Source of the DNA: a bacterium (Candidatus Blackallbacteria) CG13_big_fil_rev_8_21_14_2_50_49_14
GTDB lineage: Bacteria; Cyanobacteriota; Sericytochromatia; UBA7694
Reading direction: 5' to 3'
DNA length: 64,000 bases
Assembly: GCA_002783405.1 (NCBI GenBank)
Contig: PFGG01000047.1
Location: 1-64,000 of the forward strand
The position numbers and the translations under genes were made by a program. This document shows positions 54,557-62,768 of this stretch, piece by piece (position 1 is the first letter of the stretch; each line of letters starts with the position of its first letter). A model generated the notes under the pieces. The model was not told the DNA's origin, made no database searches, and saw nothing but the letters and a program-made list of their open reading frames with translations.

Positions 54557-54629
54557 CGTGCCTGGCAGGAGTCGAACCTGCGACACCCGGCTCCGGAGAC
54601 CGGTGCTCTATCCACTGAGCTACAAGCAC
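54557..54629 (-). tRNA. tRNA-Arg (anticodon CCG)
   Basis: On the minus strand GTGCTTG pairs with CAGGCAC (one G-T pair) and G is the discriminator. The anticodon stem CCGGT/GCCGG encloses CTCCGGA with anticodon CCG (54594-54596 on plus). D arm AGCTCAGTGGATAGAGC and T arm GCAGGTTCGACTCCTGC are normal. CCA is not encoded. It reads CGG. A TGC-TAGAAT extended -10 lies upstream at 54657-54662 (complement). Confidence 0.95.
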
Positions 54630-54712
54630 GTTTGACAGGAAAACCTGTACGTTTCCCATTCTAGCACAGCCTCGCCCTGCTGTGTCCACAAGCAAAATGC
54701 CTTTTCGGCCGC

Positions 54713-55603
54713 TTATTTTGCCTTGAGAATTTTACTCAATTCAGCCTTGAGCTGCTCCAGATTCCAAGTGGGCGACAAGGGCTCCCGGGGGTCAGACATA
54801 ATCTGATGGGCCTTGAGATCAAAGCCTGCGGCCTTGACTTCATCAATATATTGAACCAGGCGTTTGGTTTCCCCCCAAATACGCTCTTTACAGGGCTTGG
54901 CACAATTTTTCCAGGAGCGGGCGAAATCATCGCGCAGACTTTTCTGAGCCCCTTCCAGATAATGGATCTTGACCACGGCATTGTGCCAGACCAATCCCTC
55001 TAACTGGGGTTTGGCCACCTGATCCCGAAAGACCTTCAAAACCGGATCACTTTCCATTTCCGGGCGTTTCAGCGTATCGGCCACAAATTTGAGGTTTTTC
55101 TCCAGCTTATCTGAAACCCCACTGCTGCTGCGCATGCTGTTAAATTTATCCTCAATCGAGCTGATAAATTTCAGCTGGGCCTCACCCACCTGCTGACCAT
55201 CGTATTCCCAGCGCTTCCATTCCCCGACATAAAGCCCAAGACGGGCCACGCGCGGGCGCAAATCCCGGATCTTTTGAGACACTTCCGCATATTGGGGATG
55301 GGCCTTCATTTCAGGCCAGGGTGGAGTAAAGGTCCAGCGCCGCAGATCATCATAGCTGGGAGGATTGCCTACGCGTTCCAGCACCTTACGCGGTTGGGCT
55401 GCCACCGCCGTGAGATAGTCATCCCATTTCTGAAGCTTATCGCGGGTCTCTTGAATATTGCGATCCATGCTCGCCATTTTGCGGGTGTCTTGAGGAGAAT
55501 TCGCAGGCAATTTGATCGGCAGTTGAAACTGTGCCAAAGCAGGTGCGGCCAGACTGCCCGTCATCAAACAAGTAAATAAAGCAAATTGAAACCCTTTTTT
55601 CAT
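54713..55603 (-). CDS. Exported helical protein of unknown function, 296 aa
   Basis: Not recognised. Signal peptide with a clear cut at APALA-QF. The mature protein is basic and mostly helical, with many Lys/Arg and Trp (RRWTFTPPWPEM, KRWEYDGQQ) and two Cys close together (NCAKPCKE, about 236-241) that may form a disulfide. It ends with a Leu/Lys helix. AGGG is about 7 bases before the ATG and TATAAT (minus) at 55694-55699. No relation to its neighbours, which are tRNA genes. Confidence 0.65.
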   Translation of the reverse strand: MKKGFQFALFTCLMTGSLAAPALAQFQLPIKLPANSPQDTRKMASMDRNIQETRDKLQKWDDYLTAVAAQPRKVLERVGNPPSYDDLRRWTFTPPWPEMKAHPQYAEVSQKIRDLRPRVARLGLYVGEWKRWEYDGQQVGEAQLKFISSIEDKFNSMRSSSGVSDKLEKNLKFVADTLKRPEMESDPVLKVFRDQVAKPQLEGLVWHNAVVKIHYLEGAQKSLRDDFARSWKNCAKPCKERIWGETKRLVQYIDEVKAAGFDLKAHQIMSDPREPLSPTWNLEQLKAELSKILKAK

Positions 55604-55827
55604 TTCCTGTCCCTTACTTCTTTTGTTGTTTTTGAGTTGAGCCTCTCTGCATCGGCATCCTTTTTACGATGCTCAGATTCAGACTTCTCGTTCATTATAG
55701 GAGGGAAAAGATTTTAAACACAGGGCCCAAACCACAACAAAAATGTGAGCCCGCTCTCTAGATTCTGAATGCAATACCCTTGCCCCCGAGATCTGAAACA
55801 GGTAAAATGATTTTCACTTGGTTATCT

Positions 55828-55899
55828 GGGCGGTTAGCTCAATGGTAGAGCATCTCGTTTACACCGAGGAGGTTAGAGGTTCGAGTCCTCTATCGCCCA
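55828..55899 (+). tRNA. tRNA-Val (anticodon TAC)
   Basis: GGGCGGT (55828-55834) pairs with ATCGCCC (55892-55898) with one G-T pair; A is the discriminator. The anticodon loop TTTACAC lies between TCTCG and CGAGG, giving anticodon TAC for GUA. D and T arms are normal (AGAGGTTCGAGTCCTCT). CCA is not encoded. A TAAAAT -10 (55803-55808) with TTGCCC 17 bp before it is a likely promoter. Confidence 0.95.
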
Positions 55900-56061
55900 C
55901 TTCTCTCTTATTTTTGATCTTTTTTTTCCATTTTCTGATTAATTCACTCCCCTCTTTAAAACCCACTTATTCTGCCATTTTCAGCTCTTTTTTGCTTGCA
56001 CAAAAACACTTTCCAGGCTAAATTTGCCACCGTTTACCTGAATTCAGTCATTTTTAGGGAC

Positions 56062-56097
56062 TTGATCTTTATAAAATTAATGTTAAAATAACATTAA
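56062..56097 (+). promoter_or_regulatory. Promoter with an overlapping perfect palindrome before the 95-residue-repeat gene
   Basis: -35 TTGATC (56062-56067), 16 bp, -10 TAAAAT (56084-56089). The -10 lies inside a perfect inverted repeat with arms TTAATGTTA (56077-56085) and TAACATTAA (56089-56097) around AAA. A regulator bound there would cover the -10. The right half matches the motif near the subtilase gene at 16123. Confidence 0.65.
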
Positions 56098-56125
56098 GAT
56101 CAGATTTAAAACTAGGTTAACTCAT

Positions 56126-57094
56126 ATGCAAATTCAAAGTGTTTCTTCACCCGTTTTGGGCCGGGTACTTCCTACCAGCACAGCTCCCCAAGCTCCCATT
56201 GCGCAGCCAGCACAAACGCTGCCCATCAAAGACAGCCTGCAAATCAGCCCCCTGCGTGGTGCAATTCCCGCCAGCATGTCTCTTTTTGCAGCCAGCAGCC
56301 CCATCGATCGGGCTTTACAAAAATTAAACAGCCACCCCAGCGAAGCCAATTTTAAAGACACCCAAGCCGCTTTCCGTGTCACCCTTCGCAGCCTTTCCGT
56401 TTCAGAACTGGAAGCGCTGGTCGCCCAACTCGAAGACCAAATCAACCAGACCCGCGATTACCGTTCACAGGTATTTCTGGATCGCGCCTTGGTAGATACC
56501 CGCATGGAAATCTATACCAAAGGCGGAAAACCCAATTTTCCTGAGCCCACCATGCCCCCTCTTCCCGGCAATGAACCCCAGAGTATTGTGCAAAACTCGC
56601 TCAAACAACTGGATTGCCATCCTTCTGAAGCCAATTTCCGTACCAGCCAAGCAGGTTTCCGGGTCGCTATCCGTGATTTGAGCCTGGATCAGCTCAAAGC
56701 GACAGAAGCCTTGGTGGCCCAGGCCATGGATGGCAGCAGCTCCTACCGCACCCAAAAACTGCTGAGCGGTCTGATGCTCGATGTCAAACTTGAAATTGCC
56801 CGCAAAGGAGGCCAACCCGGTTTTCCTGAACCCACCATGCCCCCTGTTCCTGGCAATGAACCCCAGAGCATTGTGGCCAATACCCTCAAACAATTGAACA
56901 GCAGTCCCACAGAAGCCAATTACCGCACAGCTGAAGCGGGTTTCCGGGTCGCTCTTCGCAGTCTCAACGCCACTCAGTTGAAAGACACCGAGAAACTGGT
57001 ACAGGCCGCCATTCAAAACAATAGCGATTACCGTGCGCAAAAATTGCTCGACGCCCTGCTGCTGGATCTCAAACTTGAAGCCAAACAGCGTTAA
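56126..57094 (+). CDS. Protein with three copies of a 95-residue helical repeat
   Basis: Not recognised. 322 residues, no signal peptide. After a Pro/Ala/Ser-rich start (1-58) the same unit occurs three times, beginning about 61, 156 and 251, with an exact 95-residue period. Each unit is a helical domain (SEANFxxxQAxFRVxxRxLS, then YRxQxxLxxxxxDxxxEI) joined by the linker FPEPTMPP(L/V)PGNEPQSIV at 138-155 and 233-250. The linker is nearly identical in both copies, so duplication is recent or the linker is under selection. The last copy lacks the linker. An operator-like palindrome precedes it and a strong terminator follows, so it is a single regulated gene. Confidence 0.78.
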   Translation: MQIQSVSSPVLGRVLPTSTAPQAPIAQPAQTLPIKDSLQISPLRGAIPASMSLFAASSPIDRALQKLNSHPSEANFKDTQAAFRVTLRSLSVSELEALVAQLEDQINQTRDYRSQVFLDRALVDTRMEIYTKGGKPNFPEPTMPPLPGNEPQSIVQNSLKQLDCHPSEANFRTSQAGFRVAIRDLSLDQLKATEALVAQAMDGSSSYRTQKLLSGLMLDVKLEIARKGGQPGFPEPTMPPVPGNEPQSIVANTLKQLNSSPTEANYRTAEAGFRVALRSLNATQLKDTEKLVQAAIQNNSDYRAQKLLDALLLDLKLEAKQR

Positions 57095-57108
57095 ATAGCC
57101 ATTGATCT

Positions 57109-57144
57109 AAAAATGCCGAATCACTTAAGATTCGGCATTTTTTA
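57109..57144 (+). terminator. Terminator of the repeat-protein gene
   Basis: Perfect 14-bp stem AAAAATGCCGAATC / GATTCGGCATTTTT with loop ACTTAA and a T-tail. Strong intrinsic terminator. Confidence 0.93.
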
Positions 57145-57227
57145 TTCGCAAGGGCTCACAAACTTTACTCAGCCCCAGAAAAAGCCAAGCAAAAAAACAC
57201 TAAAATTCTTCGTTCCTCAAATCAAGG

Positions 57228-57233
57228 TATAAT
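57228..57233 (+). promoter_or_regulatory. -10 TATAAT upstream of sppA
   Basis: TATAAT at 57228-57233, 30 bases before GTG 57264. The -35 region (57205-57210, ATTCTT) is weak. Confidence 0.5.
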
Positions 57234-57263
57234 GATACACCCTTGAAAGGATCGTAATCTGCC

Positions 57264-58292
57264 GTGGATGCTGAACTTCCTGAAACCCCTCTCGCCCCGC
57301 CACCTGAAAATCGCAAACAGGAAAAGCTGATGATGCTTTCCCTGCTTTTATTTTGCCTGCTAACCGCAGTGGGCAACTGGGTCTTTGGCATGCGCAAACC
57401 CAGCCATTCACAATCCCAAGCTGAAAGTGGCAGTAAACTGGCCGAACAACTGCTTTCAGAGAAAGTGGATATTGGTATTCTGACCGTAGAAGGCGCCATT
57501 ATGCACCAAAGTGAAGGTGGCTTCGGAGGCGGCAAGGGAGCGTCTGGCGAAAAGCTGGTCGCAGCCATTCAACAGGCCGAAAAAGATGGAGTCAAAGGTC
57601 TCTTGGTCAAAATCAACAGCCCAGGCGGAACGGCTGCTGCTTCACAGGCCATTTACCAGCGTTTGCAGGATATCAAACGCAAAAGCAAAGTAAAAATCGT
57701 GGCCACCATGGGCGATGTCGCCGCTTCCGGCGGGTATTATATCGCCTGCGCCGCCGATCAGATCGTGGCCAACCCTGCCACCTTAACAGGCAGTATCGGG
57801 GTCATTGCCCAATTCACCAAGCTTCAAGGTCTCTACGATAAGCTCGGTCTGGCCACCACCGTGATCAAAAGCGGTAAACACAAAGATATTGGCTCCCCTT
57901 TCCGCCCCACCACCCCTGAAGAGACCAAAATTCTACAGGCCATGATCGACGATACCTATCAAGATTTTGTACATGCCGTGGCAGAAGGTCGTCATTTACC
58001 CGAAGGCCGCGTGCGAGAACTGGCCGATGGCCGGATTTACACAGGCAACCAGGCCCTTAAAAACAAATTGGTAGATCGCCTGGGTGATTATAATTTCGCA
58101 CTTGAGCAATTGCAGAAAATGACCCAAACCGGCAAAAATGCCCGTCTAAAAGACTATAGCAAACCCTCATTTAACGAGTTTTTGCAAATGTTCAGTACCC
58201 GTTTACAGCACACCCCGCTGGACACTTTGGAACAAGCCAGTATGGTTCATTTGCAGCATTTAAATAAAATCCCACTCATGCTTTATTATTAA
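57264..58292 (+). CDS. sppA: Signal peptide peptidase SppA
   Basis: Membrane-anchored serine protease that degrades cleaved signal peptides. 342 residues, short (36K-type) form. One N-terminal helix (about 21-42). Catalytic S155 in DVAASGGYY and K207 in SGKHKDIG are 52 residues apart, as in B. subtilis SppA. INSPGGTAAAS and TLTGSIGVI are typical. GTG start with AAAGGA about 13 bases before. It may be in one unit with the amidase gene 63 bp downstream. Confidence 0.95.
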   Translation: MDAELPETPLAPPPENRKQEKLMMLSLLLFCLLTAVGNWVFGMRKPSHSQSQAESGSKLAEQLLSEKVDIGILTVEGAIMHQSEGGFGGGKGASGEKLVAAIQQAEKDGVKGLLVKINSPGGTAAASQAIYQRLQDIKRKSKVKIVATMGDVAASGGYYIACAADQIVANPATLTGSIGVIAQFTKLQGLYDKLGLATTVIKSGKHKDIGSPFRPTTPEETKILQAMIDDTYQDFVHAVAEGRHLPEGRVRELADGRIYTGNQALKNKLVDRLGDYNFALEQLQKMTQTGKNARLKDYSKPSFNEFLQMFSTRLQHTPLDTLEQASMVHLQHLNKIPLMLYY

Positions 58293-58355
58293 GCGCTTGA
58301 AGTCGAATTTTATTTGTGTTAACCTTAATTTAATCACTATTGGCTGAGGACATCT

Positions 58356-59225
58356 ATGCGTCGCAATTCCGCTTCTCTGATTGGTCTTACGGTTCTTGCC
58401 CTGAGCGCCTGTGCGCTCCAACCGGGTCTTATTCCCCAAAGTTTGAATCCGGCACAAGTTCAAAGCCAAAGCAAAGTACGAAGCCGTGTCGCGCGCCCTG
58501 AAGTTCAGGATTTCCCCTCTCCCAACCACAATGAGCGCCCTGCCGGTGCCCGGATTTCTGCGATTGTTCTGCATCATACTGCCATGGCTGGCAATGCCCA
58601 GGCTGTGGCACGATTTTTCGCCAATCCAAAAGCAGGCGTCAGCTCACATTATGTTATTGACCGCGATGGCAGCATTGTTCAACCCGTAGCCGATAACCTG
58701 CGTTCCTGGCATGCTGGCAAAAGTGAATTCAATGGTGTCGGCAATGTCAACGATTTTTCGATTGGGATTGAAATCTGCAATCTTGGCGATTCTCTGGAGC
58801 CCTATTCAGACGCCCAATACGATGGCATTATCCGATTGGTGGCCTGGCTGGTCAGCACCTATCAAGTTCCCCTGGAAAGCATTACCCGTCACCGCGATAT
58901 CGCAATTCCCGCCGGGCGTAAAATTGATACTTCCAATAATTTCTCAGTGGCCCGTGTTGTACAGGGCGTTCAGGCCCTGCTCAATGGCAGCTATACCTCA
59001 CCAGTGGCTCCTCCCCCCGCAACACCGCCCAACCTGCCTGAATTCCGCACGGTTGTCGTTCAGCAGGGGCAAACCACCCTACAGGATCTGGCAGATATCC
59101 ATCTCGACAATGCCAACCGTTGGGTCGAAATTCAAGCGCTAAATCCTGGTTTGAGCACCTTAAAACCCGGCTTAAAAGTCAAAATTCCAACCACCACAGA
59201 AATGTTTGATCGTCTGAGCCGTTGA
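58356..59225 (+). CDS. N-acetylmuramoyl-L-alanine amidase lipoprotein with LysM-like tail
   Basis: Zinc amidase of the Amidase_2 (AmpD/PGRP) family that cuts the bond between MurNAc and L-Ala. 289 residues. Lipobox LSAC with C19. Catalytic domain about 65-215: zinc residues probably H73 (VLHHTA), H179 (TRHRDI) and D191 (RKIDTS), with E139 in SIGIEI. A Pro-rich linker and a degenerate LysM-like domain (about 240-280, QGQTTLQDLADIH...WVEIQALNPGL...LKPGLKVKIP) bind glycan. GAGGAC is before the ATG. It should act in the periplasm on peptidoglycan or its fragments. Confidence 0.92.
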   Translation: MRRNSASLIGLTVLALSACALQPGLIPQSLNPAQVQSQSKVRSRVARPEVQDFPSPNHNERPAGARISAIVLHHTAMAGNAQAVARFFANPKAGVSSHYVIDRDGSIVQPVADNLRSWHAGKSEFNGVGNVNDFSIGIEICNLGDSLEPYSDAQYDGIIRLVAWLVSTYQVPLESITRHRDIAIPAGRKIDTSNNFSVARVVQGVQALLNGSYTSPVAPPPATPPNLPEFRTVVVQQGQTTLQDLADIHLDNANRWVEIQALNPGLSTLKPGLKVKIPTTTEMFDRLSR

Positions 59226-59305
59226 TAACAAGCCCCTTCCACGAAGAAGGGTTTGAAATTATCTGGATCCCTCTTCAATCAATAAAATTCGCTTTGTCGT
59301 ATCCC

Positions 59306-59671
59306 TCACGACTCATTCACTTTCAAAACAGACTTCACCCTTTTCACCAATTCCCGTAAATCAAAGGGTTTTTCAATATAGTCACAGGCCCCTGTTAATT
59401 TGGCATCTTCCCGGTCCATTTCTGAGGTATGCCCCGTTAAAAAGACCAGCGGAACCTCTGGCTGACGGTCATACAAAGCATGCGCCAGATGCACGCCATC
59501 CACATCTGGCAGCCCAATATCACAGAGAACCAAATCAGGGGGATTCTGTTCAAACGCCCGCAAACCCGCCAAGGCCGTTTCTTCCCAAATCACTTCAAAA
59601 GCGAGGGAACGAAATCCCAGTTTCACCAACGCGTAGATATCGGGATCATCATCGATCAATAGGATTCGCAT
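59306..59671 (-). CDS. Single-domain response regulator
   Basis: CheY-like receiver of 121 residues with D7-D9, phosphoacceptor D51, T79 and K101, and no output domain. TAGGAA is 7-8 bases before the ATG. It starts 9 bp after the stop of the OGT-type gene on the same strand, so both are translated from one mRNA. It may relay phosphate or control the glycosyltransferase by contact. Confidence 0.92.
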   Translation of the reverse strand: MRILLIDDDPDIYALVKLGFRSLAFEVIWEETALAGLRAFEQNPPDLVLCDIGLPDVDGVHLAHALYDRQPEVPLVFLTGHTSEMDREDAKLTGACDYIEKPFDLRELVKRVKSVLKVNES

Positions 59672-59680
59672 CTTGTATTC

Positions 59681-62086
59681 CTAAGCCTCTCCAGCCACAG
59701 ATTGCCAAAACTTTTCCAAGAGCAGCGCCTCAAATTCCCGCACGGCTGCAGTATTTTCATAGACCCGATTCAAACCGGCCAAGATCGCATCACGGGCAGC
59801 AGCCCGAAACCCAGGTTCATGTGCAAAACGCAGCGCTTTGGCGATATAATCCTGGGGTGTCTCAACAATACAGCCCGTATAACCCAATTGCTGATAAATA
59901 GCGGCACTTAGACGATGATAAATCATTTTCCCTGTCATTGTCACCAGGGGGGTCCCCGTCACGAGGGTATCGAGGGTCGAATTCCCTCCGCACAGGGGCC
60001 AGGAATCGAGATTCACATCGCAGAGCGCAACCAATTCTAAAAAGTTTTGCTCATTCTGTCGCGGTAAAAAGACAATCCGCTCATATACCTGGGGCACGCT
60101 TTGCTGCAAGCGCTGGCGCAAAAGCGTCACCCAGCGGGGGTGAACCCCTTCAAGCAGAATTAAATGTGCGTCTGCATCCTGACTGAGAATTTCGCCCAGA
60201 ATCGCGTCAAAAGCAGGATGCAATTTAAACAAACTCTGAGGGCAAATATACAGAGCGCCCTCAGCAGGCAGCCCAAAATCTGCACGGGTCTTGCTCAAGC
60301 CCGCAAAGGAAGGACGTTTGTAATAGGGCAATAGGTTTTGCATTTCTATCAATTGCCCGCGATACAGAGGGCGCGAAAATGCGGTTTCCAATGAAACGCT
60401 TGAAAAATAACCGTCCAAATTGTCCATGCCCGGAGTATAGCCGTGCCCCCAGGTAAAAACCTGCAAAGGAGCCAAACGGGCCATGGCCAGAAAATAAGAA
60501 AGGCTTTCCATGCCAATATCCGGATAAAAGAGAATATCCAGTTTTTCCTGGGCCAATTCTTCACGTGCGGCATAGAGAGAGGGAGTCAGAACCTTGGCAA
60601 GATCGGCCCCTTCCATGATTTCATGTCCCATCGTATCATCGGGTGCAATCAAAGGATAGACACAGACCTCAAAATGCTCACGATCCAATTGCTCTATCAG
60701 CCCCTGCATCAGTTTTCCAATCGAATGCCCACGCAAATGCTTGGAAACAAAACCGATTTTAAGCCGCCCCTCAGGGGGCTGATACGCCTGACAATGCGGC
60801 GCTGTAAAATGCAAGGCAGGACAAGCCTTTTGAAAAAATTGCGCAAGTTGAATGCCCGGTTCAATATCTGGCTCTCCCTGATAATGCAGATAAAAAGGCA
60901 GTTCCCCAACCTCTGCATCAGGGTCGGCCAAGTGCAAATCAGCGTGCAGCAGGGTTTGCAAATTTTGAAGGTAGCGTGCCCGCCACTGCTGAAGTTCGGC
61001 TTCAGACTGGTAAATGGCGGGAAGAAGCAGAGCCTGACGAACCTTTAAGCCTGCCCGTGGCCGCAAGCGCAGGGCCTCGGCATAGGCCTGCTCTACCTGC
61101 TCAAGATCATGGCGCTCACGCGAAATCACGCCCAGGTTTTCCCAGGCGTCGACAAAATCAGGGGCCAAATCAAGTGCCTGTTTGACATAGGCCAAGGCCT
61201 CATCATAGCGACGCTGGGCCATGCGGATCCCCGCTAAATTGTTGATCACCTGGTAAAAATCAGGGGCCAATGCCTGGGCTTTTAAAAAATGAGCTTCGGC
61301 TTTGTCCATCCGATTGCAGCGGTACCAAGCCTGTCCCAAACCATTATGCGCCAGTGCATTTTCAGGTTTGAGGGCCAAAACACGTTCATAACAGGCAATG
61401 GCGTTGGCATAATCTGCCCGACCCAGAAAAATTTCAGCAAGCCAAAAGACAGCATCCACTTGAGTGGGTTCCAATTCTATGGTTTTGCGGTAAAAGGCTT
61501 CAGCAGCCTCAAGATCGCCCTGCTGATGTTCTAAATGCGCGAGATAAAACCAGGCCTGCCACAGCTGCGGAGCCTGACGACAAACCTGTTGATAAGACAT
61601 CCGAGCCGCTTGCCAATGTTGAAGTTTCTCCTGCATCTGCCCATAAGCCAGGCGAATTTCAGGGCGTGCGGGCCAACGCTTCAAGGCCTCAGCATAATAA
61701 CCCAGCGCCTTTTCCCAAGCCTGCTGGTTGCGGTAAATATTGCCCAGATTGTGCCAGGCCTCAGGCAATTCTGGGTTGAGTGCCAGGGCCGCTTCATAGG
61801 CCGCTGCAGCTTGCGCATGCCGCCCCAACTGGGCACAGAGATTGGCAAGATTGTTGTGGATATGTGCCGCCTTGGGCGCACATGCCAAAGCCTTTTCAAG
61901 GCAGTTCAGACCGGCTTCAGCTTGGCCTGACTGGGCCAGGGCAATTCCGCGCAACTGCCAAGCGTCAGCATTTTGAGGATAGTCTTTGATCAATTGCGCT
62001 GCGACTTCGGCGAGTTCTGGCCAACGCCCCGCCTGCTGCAATTGCATGCAGGCCTGCAACTGCGAAATCTCGTGGGAAGTATACAT
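59681..62086 (-). CDS. TPR / O-GlcNAc transferase-like (SPINDLY, GT41) glycosyltransferase
   Basis: 801 residues. Start at ATG 62086; the open frame extends further but with no TPR or family similarity. About ten to eleven TPRs span 1-390, then a linker and a GT41 domain (about 440-790). Its marks are KIGFVSKHLRGHSIGKL near 445, WGHGYTPGMDNLDGYFSS and PLCGGNSTLDTLVTGTPLV. The family adds GlcNAc or another sugar to Ser/Thr of proteins; bacterial members often glycosylate flagellin or surface proteins. TATAAT (minus) at 62105-62110 is 18 bases before the ATG. The receiver gene follows after 9 bp. Confidence 0.92.
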   Translation of the reverse strand: MYTSHEISQLQACMQLQQAGRWPELAEVAAQLIKDYPQNADAWQLRGIALAQSGQAEAGLNCLEKALACAPKAAHIHNNLANLCAQLGRHAQAAAAYEAALALNPELPEAWHNLGNIYRNQQAWEKALGYYAEALKRWPARPEIRLAYGQMQEKLQHWQAARMSYQQVCRQAPQLWQAWFYLAHLEHQQGDLEAAEAFYRKTIELEPTQVDAVFWLAEIFLGRADYANAIACYERVLALKPENALAHNGLGQAWYRCNRMDKAEAHFLKAQALAPDFYQVINNLAGIRMAQRRYDEALAYVKQALDLAPDFVDAWENLGVISRERHDLEQVEQAYAEALRLRPRAGLKVRQALLLPAIYQSEAELQQWRARYLQNLQTLLHADLHLADPDAEVGELPFYLHYQGEPDIEPGIQLAQFFQKACPALHFTAPHCQAYQPPEGRLKIGFVSKHLRGHSIGKLMQGLIEQLDREHFEVCVYPLIAPDDTMGHEIMEGADLAKVLTPSLYAAREELAQEKLDILFYPDIGMESLSYFLAMARLAPLQVFTWGHGYTPGMDNLDGYFSSVSLETAFSRPLYRGQLIEMQNLLPYYKRPSFAGLSKTRADFGLPAEGALYICPQSLFKLHPAFDAILGEILSQDADAHLILLEGVHPRWVTLLRQRLQQSVPQVYERIVFLPRQNEQNFLELVALCDVNLDSWPLCGGNSTLDTLVTGTPLVTMTGKMIYHRLSAAIYQQLGYTGCIVETPQDYIAKALRFAHEPGFRAAARDAILAGLNRVYENTAAVREFEALLLEKFWQSVAGEA

Positions 62087-62169
62087 TGAATTTTTACCTG
62101 CTCCATTATAGCAACGGCTTAAATAAAAGGCATGTTTCAAAATAAGAGACAAGCATTCCAGCCCCATGT

Positions 62170-62175
62170 TAAAAT
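62170..62175 (+). promoter_or_regulatory. Extended -10 (TGT-TAAAAT) of the bifunctional-nuclease gene
   Basis: TGTTAAAAT with TAAAAT at 62170-62175, 26 bases before the ATG at 62202. It sits in the 115-bp region divergent from the OGT-type gene. Confidence 0.5.
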
Positions 62176-62201
62176 AAGCGCAGACAAAAGGAGCTGATTT
62201 C

Positions 62202-62711
62202 ATGATAGAAATGCGCGTTTCTGGGATTGTTCTCGATCCCCAATCCCGTAACCCGATTGTTGTTTTGCGGGATACTCCCGAACGGCGAGCCTTGATGATC
62301 TGGATCGGCCCCCCTGAAGCCAACTCGATCATGCTGGCGCTTGAAAATGTCACGCTGGCCCGCCCCGCGACCCATGATTTGTTCGTGAACACCCTTGAAA
62401 TGATAGGGGCAACAGTCAATAGTGTGGTCGTTAATCGCATGGAAGACAATACCTTTTTTGCAGTGCTCAAAGTCACCACCAAAGAGGGTAAAAGTCTGGA
62501 AATCGACTCCCGGCCCAGTGATGCAATCGCAATTGGATTGCGTACAGAAAGTCCGATTTTTGTCTCTGAAGAGGTCATGCTTTCCAGCGGCATTCCCATC
62601 AATGCCGCCCAGGAAGAAAAAGATGCCAAGGATTTTAAAGATTTTATTCAAAATCTCAAACCCAGTGATTTTATCAAACAATCACAAGAACGTGATGGTG
62701 AAATTAACTGA
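62202..62711 (+). CDS. Bifunctional nuclease family protein (DUF151)
   Basis: 169 residues. The family core is clear: VVLRDTPERRALMIWIGPPEA, THDLF, TLEMIGA and SRPSDAIAIGLR. Plant and mycobacterial relatives have DNase/RNase activity or control nuclease activity. The C-terminal about 35 residues are a Lys/Asp-rich helix. AAAGGAG is 9 bases before the ATG. The next gene starts 57 bp downstream in the same direction. Confidence 0.92.
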   Translation: MIEMRVSGIVLDPQSRNPIVVLRDTPERRALMIWIGPPEANSIMLALENVTLARPATHDLFVNTLEMIGATVNSVVVNRMEDNTFFAVLKVTTKEGKSLEIDSRPSDAIAIGLRTESPIFVSEEVMLSSGIPINAAQEEKDAKDFKDFIQNLKPSDFIKQSQERDGEIN

Positions 62712-62768
62712 GCCCCACAAACGGCTTTAAATCGTTTGAGTTCATAACCCAAGAAAGGGGAACCTTAC

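Noticed and set aside
62087..62629. 181-residue N-terminal extension of the OGT-type protein
   Set aside because: It lies opposite the bifunctional-nuclease gene, lacks TPRs, and a TATAAT is found just before ATG 62086.
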